Source of the DNA: JBLLJR01 sp047692235
GTDB taxonomy: Bacteria > Pseudomonadota > Gammaproteobacteria > Enterobacterales > Enterobacteriaceae
Assembly: GCA_047692235.1 (NCBI GenBank)
Contig: JBLLJR010000003.1
Coordinates: 158,704-222,703 of the forward strand
Length of the DNA stretch: 64,000 bases
Reading direction: 5' to 3'
Positions 37,775-48,317 of the stretch are shown one piece after another. How positions within the stretch are numbered: position 1 is the first letter of the stretch; the number at the start of each line of letters is the position of its first letter. Position numbers and translations under genes: made by a program. The notes under the pieces are model-generated. The model was not told the DNA's origin and did not search any database. It saw only the letters and a list, made by a program, of their open reading frames with translations.

Positions 37775-37809
37775 AAACAAATATATTTGTTTGTTCTAAA
37801 CAATTTTTT
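37775..37809 (+). terminator. possible trxA terminator or rho leader structure
   Basis: A perfect 8-bp palindrome (AAACAAAT-AT-ATTTGTTT, 37775-37792) overlaps a second small hairpin (TTGTT-CTA-AACAA) that is followed directly by six T. The two stems are mutually exclusive. The rho gene begins 45 bases later, so the structure may end the trxA transcript or act in the rho leader, which in E. coli is attenuated by Rho itself. Confidence 0.45.
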
Positions 37810-37853
37810 ATAAATTAAATTCAAAACAAATACTAAATTTAATAAAAATAATT

Positions 37854-39107
37854 ATGAATATTACTGAATTAAAAAATAAATCAATTTTAGAGTTAATAAA
37901 CGTAGGTACAAACATGGGGCAAAAAAATATTGCTTGCATGAAAAAGCATGATATAATTTTTTCTATTTTAAAACATCATGCTAAAATCGGAGAAGATATT
38001 TTTGGCAATGGAGTATTAGAAATATTACAAGATGGTTTTGGTTTTCTGCGCTCTATTGATAGTTCGTATTTAGCAGGACCAGATGATATATATGTATCTC
38101 CTAGTCAAATACGTCGATTTAATTTACGTACTGGAGATACAGTTTCTGGTAAAATTAGACCTCCTAAAGAATGTGAAAGATATTTTGCTTTATTAAAAGT
38201 GAAAAAATTAAATTATGATGTACCAGAATATTCTAAAAATAAAATCTTATTTGAAAATTTAATTCCATTACATGCAAATTCAAGATTAAGAATGGAACGT
38301 GATGGAGATATTTGTAATTTAACATCTAGAGTTTTAGATCTAACTTCTCCTATTGGAAGAGGACAAAGAGGTTTAATAGTAGCACCGCCTAAAGCTGGAA
38401 AAACAATGTTATTGCAAAATATTGCACAAAGTATATCTTATAATCATGAAGATTGTATATTAATAGTCTTATTAATAGATGAAAGACCTGAAGAAGTTAC
38501 TGAAATGCGACGTTTAGTAAAAGGAGAAGTAGTAGTATCAACATTTGATGAACCATCTTTAAGACATATTCAAGTTGCAGAAATGGTAATAGAAAAAGCA
38601 AAACGTTTAGTAGAACATAAAAAAGATGTTATTATTTTATTAGACTCTATAACTAGATTAGCAAGAGCATATAACACAATTATTCCAGCTTCTGGTAAAA
38701 TTTTAACTGGGGGGGTAGATGCTAATGCTTTACACAGACCTAAAAGATTTTTTGGTGCTGCTCGTAATATAGAAGATGGAGGTAGTTTAACAATCATAGC
38801 TACAGCATTAATAGATACTGGATCAAAAATGGATGAAGTTATTTATGAAGAGTTTAAAGGTACTGGAAATATGGAATTACATTTATCTAGAAAAATTTCT
38901 GAAAAAAGAGTATTTCCAGCCATAGATTACAATCGTTCAGGAACTAGAAAAGAAGAATTATTAACAACGAAAGAAGAATTACATAAAATGTGGATTCTAA
39001 GAAAAATTATGCATCCTATGAATGAAATAGATGCAATGGAATTTTTAATTAATAAATTATCACTAACTAAAACTAATATAGAATTTTTTAAAATGATGCA
39101 AAATTAA
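37854..39107 (+). CDS. rho: transcription termination factor Rho
   Basis: Hexameric RNA-dependent ATPase that releases RNA polymerase at factor-dependent terminators. The N-terminal RNA-binding OB domain ([29 protein letters not shown]) is complete. Walker A lies in [15 protein letters not shown], Walker B in [14 protein letters not shown], and the Q- and R-loop regions follow. Its 417 residues equal E. coli Rho (419). Keeping Rho fits the scarcity of strong intrinsic terminators in this A/T-rich DNA. Confidence 0.97.
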   Translation: MNITELKNKSILELINVGTNMGQKNIACMKKHDIIFSILKHHAKIGEDIFGNGVLEILQDGFGFLRSIDSSYLAGPDDIYVSPSQIRRFNLRTGDTVSGKIRPPKECERYFALLKVKKLNYDVPEYSKNKILFENLIPLHANSRLRMERDGDICNLTSRVLDLTSPIGRGQRGLIVAPPKAGKTMLLQNIAQSISYNHEDCILIVLLIDERPEEVTEMRRLVKGEVVVSTFDEPSLRHIQVAEMVIEKAKRLVEHKKDVIILLDSITRLARAYNTIIPASGKILTGGVDANALHRPKRFFGAARNIEDGGSLTIIATALIDTGSKMDEVIYEEFKGTGNMELHLSRKISEKRVFPAIDYNRSGTRKEELLTTKEELHKMWILRKIMHPMNEIDAMEFLINKLSLTKTNIEFFKMMQN

Positions 39108-39254
39108 TAAAATGTACAAATCTATATTTATATATCGTAAAAATAAAATTTTATTTATTTACAAAATATATTAGTAATATTAAAATTATTTTTATAAAAA
39201 AATATCAAATTAAATTATTTTAAAATATATAAATTATTTATTATAGGATATATA

Positions 39255-40643
39255 ATGATAAAAATTTATAATACTTTAACAAAAAAAAAGGAAATATTTA
39301 AACCTAATAATCTAGGTAAGGTTAGTATATATGTATGTGGAGTAACTCCATATGATTTATGCCATATAGGTCATGGTAGAACATTTACAATTTTTGATGT
39401 TATTATAAGATATATGCGTTACATTGGTTATAATGTTAATTATGTACGTAATATCACAGATATTGATGATAAAATAATAGATTTTTCAAAGAAAAATAAT
39501 AAATCATTTACATCTTTTAGTCAAAAAATGATTGATTTAATGAATATAGATTTTGATAACTTAAATATTGTACGTCCAAATTATGAACCAAAAGTTACAG
39601 ATCATATAAATGATATTATTAATTTAATAATAATTCTTATAAAGAATAAAAATGCTTATATTGCATCAAATGGTGATGTGATGTTTTCAGTTTCAAGTAG
39701 TAAGTCATATGGTATTCTTTCTAATCAAAAAGTAGATAAATTGAAATTTATTATTAATAATGATCTTAATATTGATAAAAAATCGAAATCAGATTTTGTT
39801 CTTTGGAAAAAAAACAAAGTTAAAGATCATCCAAAATGGCATTCACCTTGGGGTTTGGGTAGACCGGGTTGGCACATAGAGTGCTCTGCCATTAGTCATA
39901 AATATCTGGGCTGTAATTTTGATATACATGGAGGAGGATCTGATTTAATATTTCCTCATCATGAAAATGAAATTGCTCAGTCTCAATCTGCATATAAATG
40001 TTATTGTTCAAATATATGGATGCATACTGGCATGATTATGAGTAATAATAATAAAATGTCTAAATCTTTAAATAATTTTTTAACAATTAAAAATTTATTA
40101 TCTATATATAATTTTGAAACACTTAGATTTTTCTTTATGTCAAGTCACTATAGAAATCCAATTATTTATTGCGAAGAAAATATTAAAAAAGCATTTTTTT
40201 CTTTACAAAAATTTTATATTGCTCTAGATAACATTGATGAATCAATTAAACCGCATGGAGGTGAAGATTTTATTGAAAAATTTAATATAGCTATGAATGA
40301 TGATTTTAATACACCAAAAGTACATTCTATTTTATTTAAAATGGTTAATAAAATTAATAAGTTAAAATATCAAAAATCTAAATTAGCACATGGTGTAGCT
40401 AATACTTTAAGAAAAATATTAAATATATTAGGTTTTATTAAAAAAAATGGTATTTTTTTATTCAAACAAAATTCAATTAAAAATAAACACATACATGATA
40501 AAATAAATATTTTAATAAAACAAAGAACAGAAGCTCGCAAAAATTGTGAATGGTTAATAGCAGATAAAATTAGACATAAATTATTGAACATGAATATTCT
40601 TATAGAAGATACAATATATGGTACTAAATGGAGATATAAATAA
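39255..40643 (+). CDS. cysS: cysteine--tRNA ligase
   Basis: Class Ia aminoacyl-tRNA synthetase for tRNA-Cys. The ATP-binding motif occurs as PYDLCHIGHGRTF and the second signature as KMSKSLNNF. Zinc ligands are visible: a Cys near residue 28 (YVCGVTPYD), a Cys in WHIECSAIS, and a His and Glu in FPHHENEIAQ. The 462 residues match E. coli (461). It runs tail-to-tail into folD with 14 bp between stops. cysS, folD and argU are also close neighbours in E. coli. Confidence 0.97.
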   Translation: MIKIYNTLTKKKEIFKPNNLGKVSIYVCGVTPYDLCHIGHGRTFTIFDVIIRYMRYIGYNVNYVRNITDIDDKIIDFSKKNNKSFTSFSQKMIDLMNIDFDNLNIVRPNYEPKVTDHINDIINLIIILIKNKNAYIASNGDVMFSVSSSKSYGILSNQKVDKLKFIINNDLNIDKKSKSDFVLWKKNKVKDHPKWHSPWGLGRPGWHIECSAISHKYLGCNFDIHGGGSDLIFPHHENEIAQSQSAYKCYCSNIWMHTGMIMSNNNKMSKSLNNFLTIKNLLSIYNFETLRFFFMSSHYRNPIIYCEENIKKAFFSLQKFYIALDNIDESIKPHGGEDFIEKFNIAMNDDFNTPKVHSILFKMVNKINKLKYQKSKLAHGVANTLRKILNILGFIKKNGIFLFKQNSIKNKHIHDKINILIKQRTEARKNCEWLIADKIRHKLLNMNILIEDTIYGTKWRYK

Positions 40644-40657
40644 AAATTTATAATTTA

Positions 40658-41521
40658 TTAATTTTTATTATCATGATATAATTCACATGCTTGCATAGTA
40701 TTTTGCATTAACATTGATACAGTCATTGGACCTATTCCACCAGGAACTGGTGTAATATATGCAGCTCGTTTAGATGCACTAACATAATCAACATCACCAA
40801 TAATTTTACCATTATTAGAATAATTAATTCCTACATCTATAATAATAGCGCCAGGTTTAATATAATCTCCAGAAATAAATCCTATTTTACCAACTGATAC
40901 AATTAGTAAATCAGCCTTTTTTATATGATCATATAAATTTTTAGTAAAACGATGTGTTACAGTTACAGTACATCCAACTAATAATAGTTCAAAAATCATA
41001 GGTCTTCCAACTATATTAGATGCACCTACTATAACTGCATTTAAACCAAAAGTATTAATTTTATAATATTGTAATAAAGTTATGATTCCTTTAGGAGTGC
41101 AAGATCTTAATAATGGATTGCGTTGGCATAAACGACCAATATTATAAGGATTAAATCCATCTACATCTTTGTCTGGTATAATTCTTTCTAAAATTTTATT
41201 TTTATTAATGTTTTTAGGTAATGGTAACTGTATTAATATTCCATCTATGTGTTTATCTATATTTAATTTATCAATAATTGCTAATAATATTTTTTCTTTT
41301 ACAGTTTCTGAGAAGGAATATAATAAAGAAATAAATCCTATTTCTTCACATATTTCTCTTTTTTTATTTACGTAAATTTTAGACGCTGGATTATTTCCTA
41401 CTAAAATTACTGCTAAACCTGGTGCTCTTTTACCATTATTTAATCTTTGTTTAACTTTACTTGCTATATTAGAATTAATTTTTTTAGCAATATATTTTCC
41501 ATCTATTATTTTTGCTGACAT
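40658..41521 (-). CDS. folD: bifunctional methylenetetrahydrofolate dehydrogenase/cyclohydrolase
   Basis: Interconverts 5,10-methylene- and 10-formyl-tetrahydrofolate, supplying one-carbon units for purines and initiator tRNA formylation. The substrate site [14 protein letters not shown] carries the catalytic Lys. [27 protein letters not shown] and [10 protein letters not shown] are all present. I chose the ATG at 41521 over a TTG two codons upstream because it matches the E. coli N-terminus and has GGTGG at the right distance. The product is 287 residues (E. coli 288). Confidence 0.97.
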   Translation of the reverse strand: MSAKIIDGKYIAKKINSNIASKVKQRLNNGKRAPGLAVILVGNNPASKIYVNKKREICEEIGFISLLYSFSETVKEKILLAIIDKLNIDKHIDGILIQLPLPKNINKNKILERIIPDKDVDGFNPYNIGRLCQRNPLLRSCTPKGIITLLQYYKINTFGLNAVIVGASNIVGRPMIFELLLVGCTVTVTHRFTKNLYDHIKKADLLIVSVGKIGFISGDYIKPGAIIIDVGINYSNNGKIIGDVDYVSASKRAAYITPVPGGIGPMTVSMLMQNTMQACELYHDNKN

Positions 41522-41607
41522 TTTCAATTGCCACCTATTTATATAAATATATCAAATTTAATATTATAAAATTATTTGTATTTATTTATTATAATAAACT
41601 AATTATA

Positions 41608-41636
41608 TTGACCATATTTAAATTATATAATATAAT
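41608..41636 (+). promoter_or_regulatory. sigma-70 promoter of tRNA-Arg
   Basis: TTGACC at 41608-41613, a spacer of exactly 17 bases, and a perfect TATAAT at 41631-41636. The tRNA begins eight bases after the -10 box, so the transcript would start at or within a base or two of the mature tRNA. It is among the clearest promoters in the window. Confidence 0.7.
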
Positions 41637-41644
41637 TATGCATT

Positions 41645-41718
41645 GCGCTCTTAGCTCAATAGGATAGAGCTACGACCTTCTAAGTCGTAGGTTACAGGTT
41701 CGAATCCTGTAGAGCGCA
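41645..41718 (+). tRNA. argU: tRNA-Arg (anticodon TCT)
   Basis: Acceptor GCGCTCT/AGAGCGC with discriminator A, D stem GCTC/GAGC, anticodon arm ACGAC-CTTCTAA-GTCGT, and T arm ACAGG-TTCGAAT-CCTGT. It reads AGA and AGG, the favoured arginine codons in A/T-rich genes. CCA is not encoded (TTA follows). In E. coli argU also lies close to folD. Confidence 0.96.
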
Positions 41719-41832
41719 TTAATATTTATAAATAATAATTTTTATATAATAAAAATTATTTACTTTAAATATAATTATATTTAATAATATTAAATTTAAT
41801 ATATTTAATTATTTATTATATAAGGTTAATAA

Positions 41833-42393
41833 ATGACAGGCAAAGGACATTTAATTTTTGCTTTAGCTAGTATTTTTTTTGTAAAAAAAATAAATTTATT
41901 TCATAGTTTATCTCAAGGTCATTGGGGACATGTAATTATAGGAACAATCTGTGCATGTTTAATTCCAGATATAGACCATCCTCAATCAATATTAGGCCAG
42001 AGAGTTAAATTTATTTCTGTTCCTATAATAAAAGTTTTTGGTCATAGAAGTTTAACTCATAGTTTATTTGCAGTATTTATATTTTCTTTTTTTATTATTA
42101 CATTGAATAATATATTTAATATTGCAATACCTCTTGATATTGTACAATCTATGATTGTAGGCTATATCAGTCATATAATAGCAGATTTTTTAACTCCATC
42201 AGGAGTATATTTATTATGGCCATTGCATATAAAATTTAGAATATCAATCATTCAAAATAGTATTTGGGAAGAAAAAATATTATGTTTAGTTATATTAATT
42301 TTAGTTTTTATATATCCATATAAATTAGATTTAATGAAATTTTTAAAAAATTCAATACATAACTACTTATATAATAATATTATAAAAATATAA
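41833..42393 (+). CDS. ydjM: inner membrane protein YdjM (DUF457 family)
   Basis: Predicted multi-pass inner-membrane protein with a metal-dependent hydrolase-like fold. The family function is not established; in E. coli ydjM belongs to the LexA (SOS) regulon. Conserved histidine- and aspartate-rich motifs are intact: GHLIFALAS at the N-terminus, PDIDHPQSILGQR near residue 52, FGHRSLTHSLFAVF near residue 75, and GYISHIIADFLTPSG near residue 114. Hydrophobic segments alternate between them. At 186 residues it compares with 196 in E. coli YdjM. The E. coli gene at this locus is the distant paralogue ybcI, but motif for motif this protein matches YdjM better. No LexA box is apparent upstream. 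Confidence 0.88.
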   Translation: MTGKGHLIFALASIFFVKKINLFHSLSQGHWGHVIIGTICACLIPDIDHPQSILGQRVKFISVPIIKVFGHRSLTHSLFAVFIFSFFIITLNNIFNIAIPLDIVQSMIVGYISHIIADFLTPSGVYLLWPLHIKFRISIIQNSIWEEKILCLVILILVFIYPYKLDLMKFLKNSIHNYLYNNIIKI

Positions 42394-42410
42394 ATATTTA
42401 AATTTTTTTA

Positions 42411-43976
42411 TTAAAAACTTGCTTTAATAAAATTAAGACCTAATATTTCAGATGTATAACGACGAATATAATTAGTTAATTTTAAATTTCCGTTAATTTT
42501 TTGCCCATATGAAGGTAAAATTTCTTTTAATTTATTTTGCCAATGAGTAGTATAAATTTTATCCTTAAACATTATTTTTAATAAATTTAACATAATAAGC
42601 GCAGAAGTAGATGCTCCAGGTGATGCACCTAATAAAGCAGATAATGATCCATCTTTAGAGCTCACTATTTCTGTACCAAACTGTAATACCCCTGTATTTT
42701 TACAGTGATCTTTTTTTATTATTTGTACTCGTTGTCCAGCATTAATTAAATACCAATCTTTAATATTGGCTTTAGGATAATATTCTCTTAATAAATTCAA
42801 TCGTGATTGATCTGATATAACTAATTGATTAATCAAATATTTTATTAAAGATAAATTACCTAGTGTTGCTTGTAAAGTAAACAAAATATTATGACGAGTA
42901 AAAGATTTCACTAAATCAAAACATGAACCTTGTTTTAAAAATTTACCACTAAATGTTGCAAAAGGTCCAAATAATATTGCTTGTTTACCATTTAAAATAC
43001 GAGTATCTATATGAGGTACCGACATAGGTGGTGATCCAATGGGAGAATTTCCATAAACTTTAGCATTATGCTGATATACTATATCAGGTTTTGTAGTTAC
43101 TAAAAATTGACCACCTACTGGAAATCCAGCATAATCATTTCCTTCTGGAATTCCTGATTTTTGTAATAAATTTAATGATGCCCCACCACATCCTATAAAA
43201 ATATAGTTAGTTTGTATTACTTTTTGAGTTCCATCATTATTAATTATATATATATTCCATTTATTATTAATATTACGTTTTATATCAAAAACATCATGTT
43301 TTAAAAATAAACTAAAATTTGGATTTTTTTGTAAATTTAATAATAATTGTTGCGTTATTTCGCCAAAATTTATATCTGTTCCCATAAGCATTTTAGTTGC
43401 AGCAACCTTTTGTAAATTATCACGACCATCCATAACAAGAGGTATCCAATCTCTAATTTTTTTTGGATCATCAGAATAATCCATGCCTCTAAATAAAGTG
43501 CTAGTTTGTAAAGCATCAAATCTTTTTTTTAAACATAAAATATTATCATCTCCGCATACAAAGCTAATATGAGGTACATTATTTATAAATGTATTTGAAT
43601 TATTTAAAATTTTATTTTTAACTAAATAAGACCAAAATTGACGAGATACTTCAAAAGATTCATTTATATGAATAGCTTTATCTATATTTACTGAACCTTG
43701 TTTAGATATTGTTGTATAATTTAATTCACAAAAAGCAGAATGTCCAGTTCCAGCGTTATTCCAACAATTAGAACTTTCTTCAGCAATTTTTTCTAAACGT
43801 TCGTACATATGAATTTTTAATTTTGGTTCTAATATTTTTAAATATACCCCTAATGTAGCACTCATAACTCCACCACCAACTAATACTACATCTACAGTTG
43901 ATAAGTTTTTATTTTCACTTAGTTTTGATTTTGTAGAAAGAGTTATATTAGAATATGTGTTAGTTTTCTCTTTCAT
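42411..43976 (-). CDS. mqo: malate:quinone oxidoreductase
   Basis: Membrane-associated FAD enzyme that oxidises malate to oxaloacetate and reduces quinone. The FAD-binding VVLVGGGVMSATLG lies near residue 30. The family blocks ESSNCWNNAGTGHSA, GFPVGGQFLV and LLGASPGASTSA are intact. It is 521 residues, lacking the C-terminal tail of E. coli Mqo (548). No signal peptide is obvious at the N-terminus. It converges with ydjM, 17 bp apart, and shares a 374-bp divergent upstream region with guaB. Confidence 0.95.
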   Translation of the reverse strand: MKEKTNTYSNITLSTKSKLSENKNLSTVDVVLVGGGVMSATLGVYLKILEPKLKIHMYERLEKIAEESSNCWNNAGTGHSAFCELNYTTISKQGSVNIDKAIHINESFEVSRQFWSYLVKNKILNNSNTFINNVPHISFVCGDDNILCLKKRFDALQTSTLFRGMDYSDDPKKIRDWIPLVMDGRDNLQKVAATKMLMGTDINFGEITQQLLLNLQKNPNFSLFLKHDVFDIKRNINNKWNIYIINNDGTQKVIQTNYIFIGCGGASLNLLQKSGIPEGNDYAGFPVGGQFLVTTKPDIVYQHNAKVYGNSPIGSPPMSVPHIDTRILNGKQAILFGPFATFSGKFLKQGSCFDLVKSFTRHNILFTLQATLGNLSLIKYLINQLVISDQSRLNLLREYYPKANIKDWYLINAGQRVQIIKKDHCKNTGVLQFGTEIVSSKDGSLSALLGASPGASTSALIMLNLLKIMFKDKIYTTHWQNKLKEILPSYGQKINGNLKLTNYIRRYTSEILGLNFIKASF

Positions 43977-44350
43977 ATGAAATATCTCTATAAAAATTAA
44001 TATTGAAAAGTTTAATTAAAATTTAATTTACTTATTTATTTAAATAAATATTTAACATATATTTTATATTAATTTAAAAAATATAATTAATTTGATATTT
44101 ATAAAATTAATGATATTTGTGTAAAAATATTTTAAAGAACTTTAAATGTAATTTAAAAATTTATTTAAGTAAATAAATTTTTTTAATTTATTTTAATATG
44201 TATTAATAATATATTATTACCTATGTAATTATTTATATAATATATAAATATTCTATTATAGTTAAAATGTTTATATTTTTTTATTTATATAAAAAGTAAA
44301 TATTTATATTTACTTAAAAGTAAATTGAAAGATTACAGGAAAATTTAAAT
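43977..44350. other. 374-bp divergent region between mqo and guaB
   Basis: It holds the upstream regions of both genes. No open frame, PurR-like operator or strong hairpin is recognisable. The guaB ribosome binding site (CAGGAAA) lies close to its ATG. The rest is A/T repeats typical of gaps in this genome. Confidence 0.5.
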
Positions 44351-45784
44351 ATGTTACGTATTATTAATGATGCTTTAACATTTGATGATGTTTTAATTGT
44401 CCCTTCATATTCTCAAGTATTACCAAATAATGTTAATTTAAGTACTCAATTAACTCAAAAAATAAGTATTAATATCCCGATATTATCAGCTGCTATGGAT
44501 TCTATAACAGAACATAGGTTAGCTATATCTTTAGCAAAAGAAGGTGGTATTGGTTTTATCCATAAAAATATGTCTATTGAAAAACAAATTAAAGAGGTAA
44601 ATATTGTTAAAAAATATAAAAAAGGTATTATTAATAATCCACAATGTGTATTACCTAACACAAAATTAGGTGATATTAAAAAATTAATCATTAAAAATGG
44701 TTTTTATGGATACCCTGTAGTAACAAAAGACAATTTATTAGTCGGAATTATTACTAAACGTGATATTAATTTTGTAACTGATCTAAATCAATCTGTATCG
44801 TCTATTATGACTACAAAAGATAAGTTGGTTACAGTAAAACAAGGAGAAACACATGACATTATTTTATCTAAAATGTATGAATACCGTATAGAAAAAATTT
44901 TAATAGTAGATAATTCATTTCATTTAATTGGAATGATAACTTTAAAAGATATTAAAGAATCATTAATTAATACTAATGCATGTAAAGATAAATATGGATG
45001 TTTACGTGTAGGAGCAGCAATTGATGTAGGTATAGATATGGAAGACAGAATAAAATTATTAGTTAATGCTGGAGTTGATGTATTATTATTAGATTCTTCT
45101 CATGGACATTCTAGAAATGTGATATTAAAAATTTTAAATATTAAAAATATGTATCCTAATTTACAACTAATAGGTGGAAATGTAGCAACAAAATCTGGAG
45201 CATTAGCTTTATTACAGTCAGGAGTAGATGCAGTGAAAGTAGGTATAGGGCCTGGATCTATTTGTACTACTCGTGTAGTAACCGGTGTTGGAATACCTCA
45301 ACTTACTGCTATTTCAGATGTTGCTGAGGCATTATCTGGCACAGATATACCAATTATTGCAGATGGTGGTATACGATGTTCCGGAGATATAGCTAAATCT
45401 ATTGCAGCTGGTGCACATTCTGTAATGGTTGGTTTAATGTTAGCTGGTACTAAAGAAGCTTCAGGTAAAATGAAAAAACATAATGGAAAATTATACAAGT
45501 CTTATAGGGGAATGGGTTCTTTAGGTGCAATATCTCAATATTCTGCTTCACGTTATTTTCAATCTTATGAAAAAAATAAATTTATACCTGAAGGCGTAGA
45601 AGGTAATGTGCTGTATAATGGAAATCTAAAAGATATTATTTATTATCAAATGGGAGGGTTACGTTCATGTATGGGATTAACTGGATGTAATAATATAAAA
45701 GAATTAAGAACTAAAACAAAATTTGTACGTATTAGTAATGCTGGAATAAGAGAAAGTCATGTTCATGATGTTGTTTTAATTTAA
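44351..45784 (+). CDS. guaB: inosine-5'-monophosphate dehydrogenase
   Basis: Oxidises IMP to XMP, the committed step of GMP synthesis. The catalytic Cys loop reads [15 protein letters not shown]. Two CBS domains are kept in the middle (about residues 90-200), whereas some reduced genomes drop them. The flap region with the [17 protein letters not shown] segment is intact. The 477 residues compare with 488 in E. coli. guaA follows on the same strand, 136 bp on, in the usual order. Confidence 0.97.
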   Translation: MLRIINDALTFDDVLIVPSYSQVLPNNVNLSTQLTQKISINIPILSAAMDSITEHRLAISLAKEGGIGFIHKNMSIEKQIKEVNIVKKYKKGIINNPQCVLPNTKLGDIKKLIIKNGFYGYPVVTKDNLLVGIITKRDINFVTDLNQSVSSIMTTKDKLVTVKQGETHDIILSKMYEYRIEKILIVDNSFHLIGMITLKDIKESLINTNACKDKYGCLRVGAAIDVGIDMEDRIKLLVNAGVDVLLLDSSHGHSRNVILKILNIKNMYPNLQLIGGNVATKSGALALLQSGVDAVKVGIGPGSICTTRVVTGVGIPQLTAISDVAEALSGTDIPIIADGGIRCSGDIAKSIAAGAHSVMVGLMLAGTKEASGKMKKHNGKLYKSYRGMGSLGAISQYSASRYFQSYEKNKFIPEGVEGNVLYNGNLKDIIYYQMGGLRSCMGLTGCNNIKELRTKTKFVRISNAGIRESHVHDVVLI

Positions 45785-45920
45785 ATAAATTAATACACAA
45801 ATTGCAATTTATATATTAATAATAAAATATAAAATATAAAATTTTAAATGAACTATTTTTAGGCAATTTTATAAAATATAAAATTTAAAATTCATAATTA
45901 ATGCAAATTAAATTTATAAA

Positions 45921-47492
45921 ATGAAAGATAATAAAAAACAAAATTTTATTTTAATTGTAGATTTTGGATCTCAATATACTCAACTTATATCTAAAAATAT
46001 AAGAAAATTTGGTGTTTATTGTAAAATATATTCATATGATGAATTGAATATAAATAATATTTGTATTAATTTTTTAAAAGGAATAATTTTATCTGGTAGT
46101 AATCAAAGTGCCAATAATATAAATAGTCCTAAAATACCAAATTTTTTATTATGTTTAGATGTTCCAATATTAGGTATTTGTTATGGTATGCATATTATAG
46201 TAATACAATTTGGTGGAACTATTTTAAACTCAATTAAACGAGAATTTGGTAACACTGAAGTCGAAGTGATAAATGATAATATTATCATTAATAATATAAT
46301 AAATAAAAATTACAAAAATAAAAAAGTATTTTTTAATGCATGGATGAGTCATTCTGATCATGTAATATCTATACCTAAAAACTTTAATATAATCGCTAAA
46401 ACAAAATCATGTCCATATGCTATAGTTGCTAGCAATTGCCAAAAATTTTTTGGAATTCAATTTCATCCAGAAGTAACACATACAAAACAAGGTTTAATTA
46501 TATTAAAAAATTTTATTTTTAAAATATGTAAATGTAAAATTGAATATACATCTACATCTATTATTAATAATATTAAATTTTCTATTAGAGATAAAATTGG
46601 AAATGATCAAGTAATACTTGGTTTATCTGGAGGAATAGATTCTTTAATAACAGCAATATTATTGCATCATGTTATTAAAGATAATTTAATTTGTATTTTT
46701 GTTAATAATGGTCTTTTATCTTTTAGAGAAACTAAAGAAATAATAGAAATGTGTAAAAAAAAATACTCATTAAATATTATTTTAGTTTCAGAAGAAAAAA
46801 GATTTTTTAAAGCTTTAAAAGGAATAATTAATCCTGAAGAAAAACGTAAAATTATTGGAAAATTATTTATTAAAATTTTTTATGAACAATATATATTGTC
46901 TCCAAAAGTTAAATGGTTAGCTCAAGGCACTATTTATTCAGATGTTATTGAATCTTTATCAAAAAATAATAATTATATTAAATCTCACCATAATGTTGGT
47001 GGTTTACCAAAAATTATGCATATGAAATTAATAGAGCCTTTAAAAAATTTATTTAAAGATGAAGTAAGAAAAATAGGAATAAATCTTGGTATTCCTTATC
47101 ATATTATATATAAACATCCATTTCCTGGACCTGGTTTTGCTATAAGGATTATAGGAGAAGTTAATGAAAATAGATGTAATATATTAAGATTAGCAGACTC
47201 AATTTTTATTAAAGAATTAAAAAAATATAATTTGTATTATAGTCTTAGTCAAGCATTTTCTATATATTTACCAATAAATTCTGTGGGAATTGTTGGAGAT
47301 AATCGTGTATATAGTGGAATAATTGTATTAAGAGCTATTAAAACCGTAGATTTTATGACATCTTGTTGTGCTAATTTACCATATAAATTTTTAGAAAAAG
47401 TATCAAATAAAATTACAAATCGCATTAATAATATTTCAAGAGTATTATATGATATTTCTAGTAAACCTCCTTCAACAATTGAGTGGGAATAA
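45921..47492 (+). CDS. guaA: GMP synthase (glutamine-hydrolysing)
   Basis: Aminates XMP to GMP. The N-terminal class I glutaminase domain carries the nucleophile Cys in LGICYGMH and the His and Glu of FHPEVTHT. The ATP pyrophosphatase domain carries the P-loop LGLSGGIDS. The C-terminal dimerisation domain ends SKPPSTIEWE as in E. coli. Length is 523 (E. coli 525). With guaB it gives a complete IMP-to-GMP path. Confidence 0.97.
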   Translation: MKDNKKQNFILIVDFGSQYTQLISKNIRKFGVYCKIYSYDELNINNICINFLKGIILSGSNQSANNINSPKIPNFLLCLDVPILGICYGMHIIVIQFGGTILNSIKREFGNTEVEVINDNIIINNIINKNYKNKKVFFNAWMSHSDHVISIPKNFNIIAKTKSCPYAIVASNCQKFFGIQFHPEVTHTKQGLIILKNFIFKICKCKIEYTSTSIINNIKFSIRDKIGNDQVILGLSGGIDSLITAILLHHVIKDNLICIFVNNGLLSFRETKEIIEMCKKKYSLNIILVSEEKRFFKALKGIINPEEKRKIIGKLFIKIFYEQYILSPKVKWLAQGTIYSDVIESLSKNNNYIKSHHNVGGLPKIMHMKLIEPLKNLFKDEVRKIGINLGIPYHIIYKHPFPGPGFAIRIIGEVNENRCNILRLADSIFIKELKKYNLYYSLSQAFSIYLPINSVGIVGDNRVYSGIIVLRAIKTVDFMTSCCANLPYKFLEKVSNKITNRINNISRVLYDISSKPPSTIEWE

Positions 47493-47593
47493 ATTTAGTA
47501 ATATAATTGATAGTTTAGTTAAATTTATTTATTTTAAAAATATTGCATTAATTAATATTAATTTTATTAATATTTTAAATATGGAGAAAATTT

Positions 47594-48292
47594 ATGTGTT
47601 TTGTTAAATTAGTCTTAGTAAGACACGGAGAAAGTATATGGAATAAAGAAAATAAATTTACTGGTTGGACAGATATTGATTTATCCAAAAATGGAGTAAA
47701 TGAAGCAAATAATGCTGGAAATTTACTTAAAGTAAATAAATATAAATTTGATATTGCATATACATCTATATTGAAAAGAGCGATTAATACACTATTAATT
47801 ATTTTAAATGTATTAAATCAAAAAGATATTTATGTTAATCAATCTTGGAAATTAAATGAAAGACATTATGGTGCCTTACAAGGATTAAATAAGGATGAAG
47901 TAATAAATAAATATGGATATAAACAAGTATATAAATGGCGTCGTAGTTTAAAAGCAATGCCTCCATATTTATTTGATAAAGAAAGTAAAGAATTTGCATC
48001 ATATTGCAATAATTATATTAATATAGATAAAAAAAATATACCTATATCTGAAAATTTAGAATTAACAATGAATCGTGTTTATGATTATTGGGAAAATGAA
48101 ATACTACATAATTTATTAAATAAAAAAAAGATAATAATAGTGTCTCATGGAAACACATTAAGAGCTATGACATATTTTTTAGATAATTTAAATGAATCAG
48201 AATTATTAAATTTGAATATTCCAACTGGAATTCCTATAATTTATGAATTTAATAATAAAATACAACCAATTAGACACTATTATTTAAAATAA
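47594..48292 (+). CDS. gpmA: 2,3-bisphosphoglycerate-dependent phosphoglycerate mutase
   Basis: Interconverts 3- and 2-phosphoglycerate in glycolysis through a phosphohistidine. The active-site His lies in LVRHGESIWNKENKFTGW near residue 11, and the second His in IIVSHGNTLRAMT near residue 170. At 232 residues it lacks about 18 C-terminal residues of E. coli GpmA, a flexible tail. An upstream GGAGA ribosome binding site fits the ATG. It converges with aroG across 25 bp; these two are also adjacent in E. coli. Confidence 0.96.
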   Translation: MCFVKLVLVRHGESIWNKENKFTGWTDIDLSKNGVNEANNAGNLLKVNKYKFDIAYTSILKRAINTLLIILNVLNQKDIYVNQSWKLNERHYGALQGLNKDEVINKYGYKQVYKWRRSLKAMPPYLFDKESKEFASYCNNYINIDKKNIPISENLELTMNRVYDYWENEILHNLLNKKKIIIVSHGNTLRAMTYFLDNLNESELLNLNIPTGIPIIYEFNNKIQPIRHYYLK

Positions 48293-48317
48293 TTATTTTA
48301 CAAATATTTTAATAAAA

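Noticed and set aside
42394..42410. Terminator between ydjM and mqo
   Set aside because: The 17-bp gap holds only a T run and no stem can be drawn without using coding sequence.
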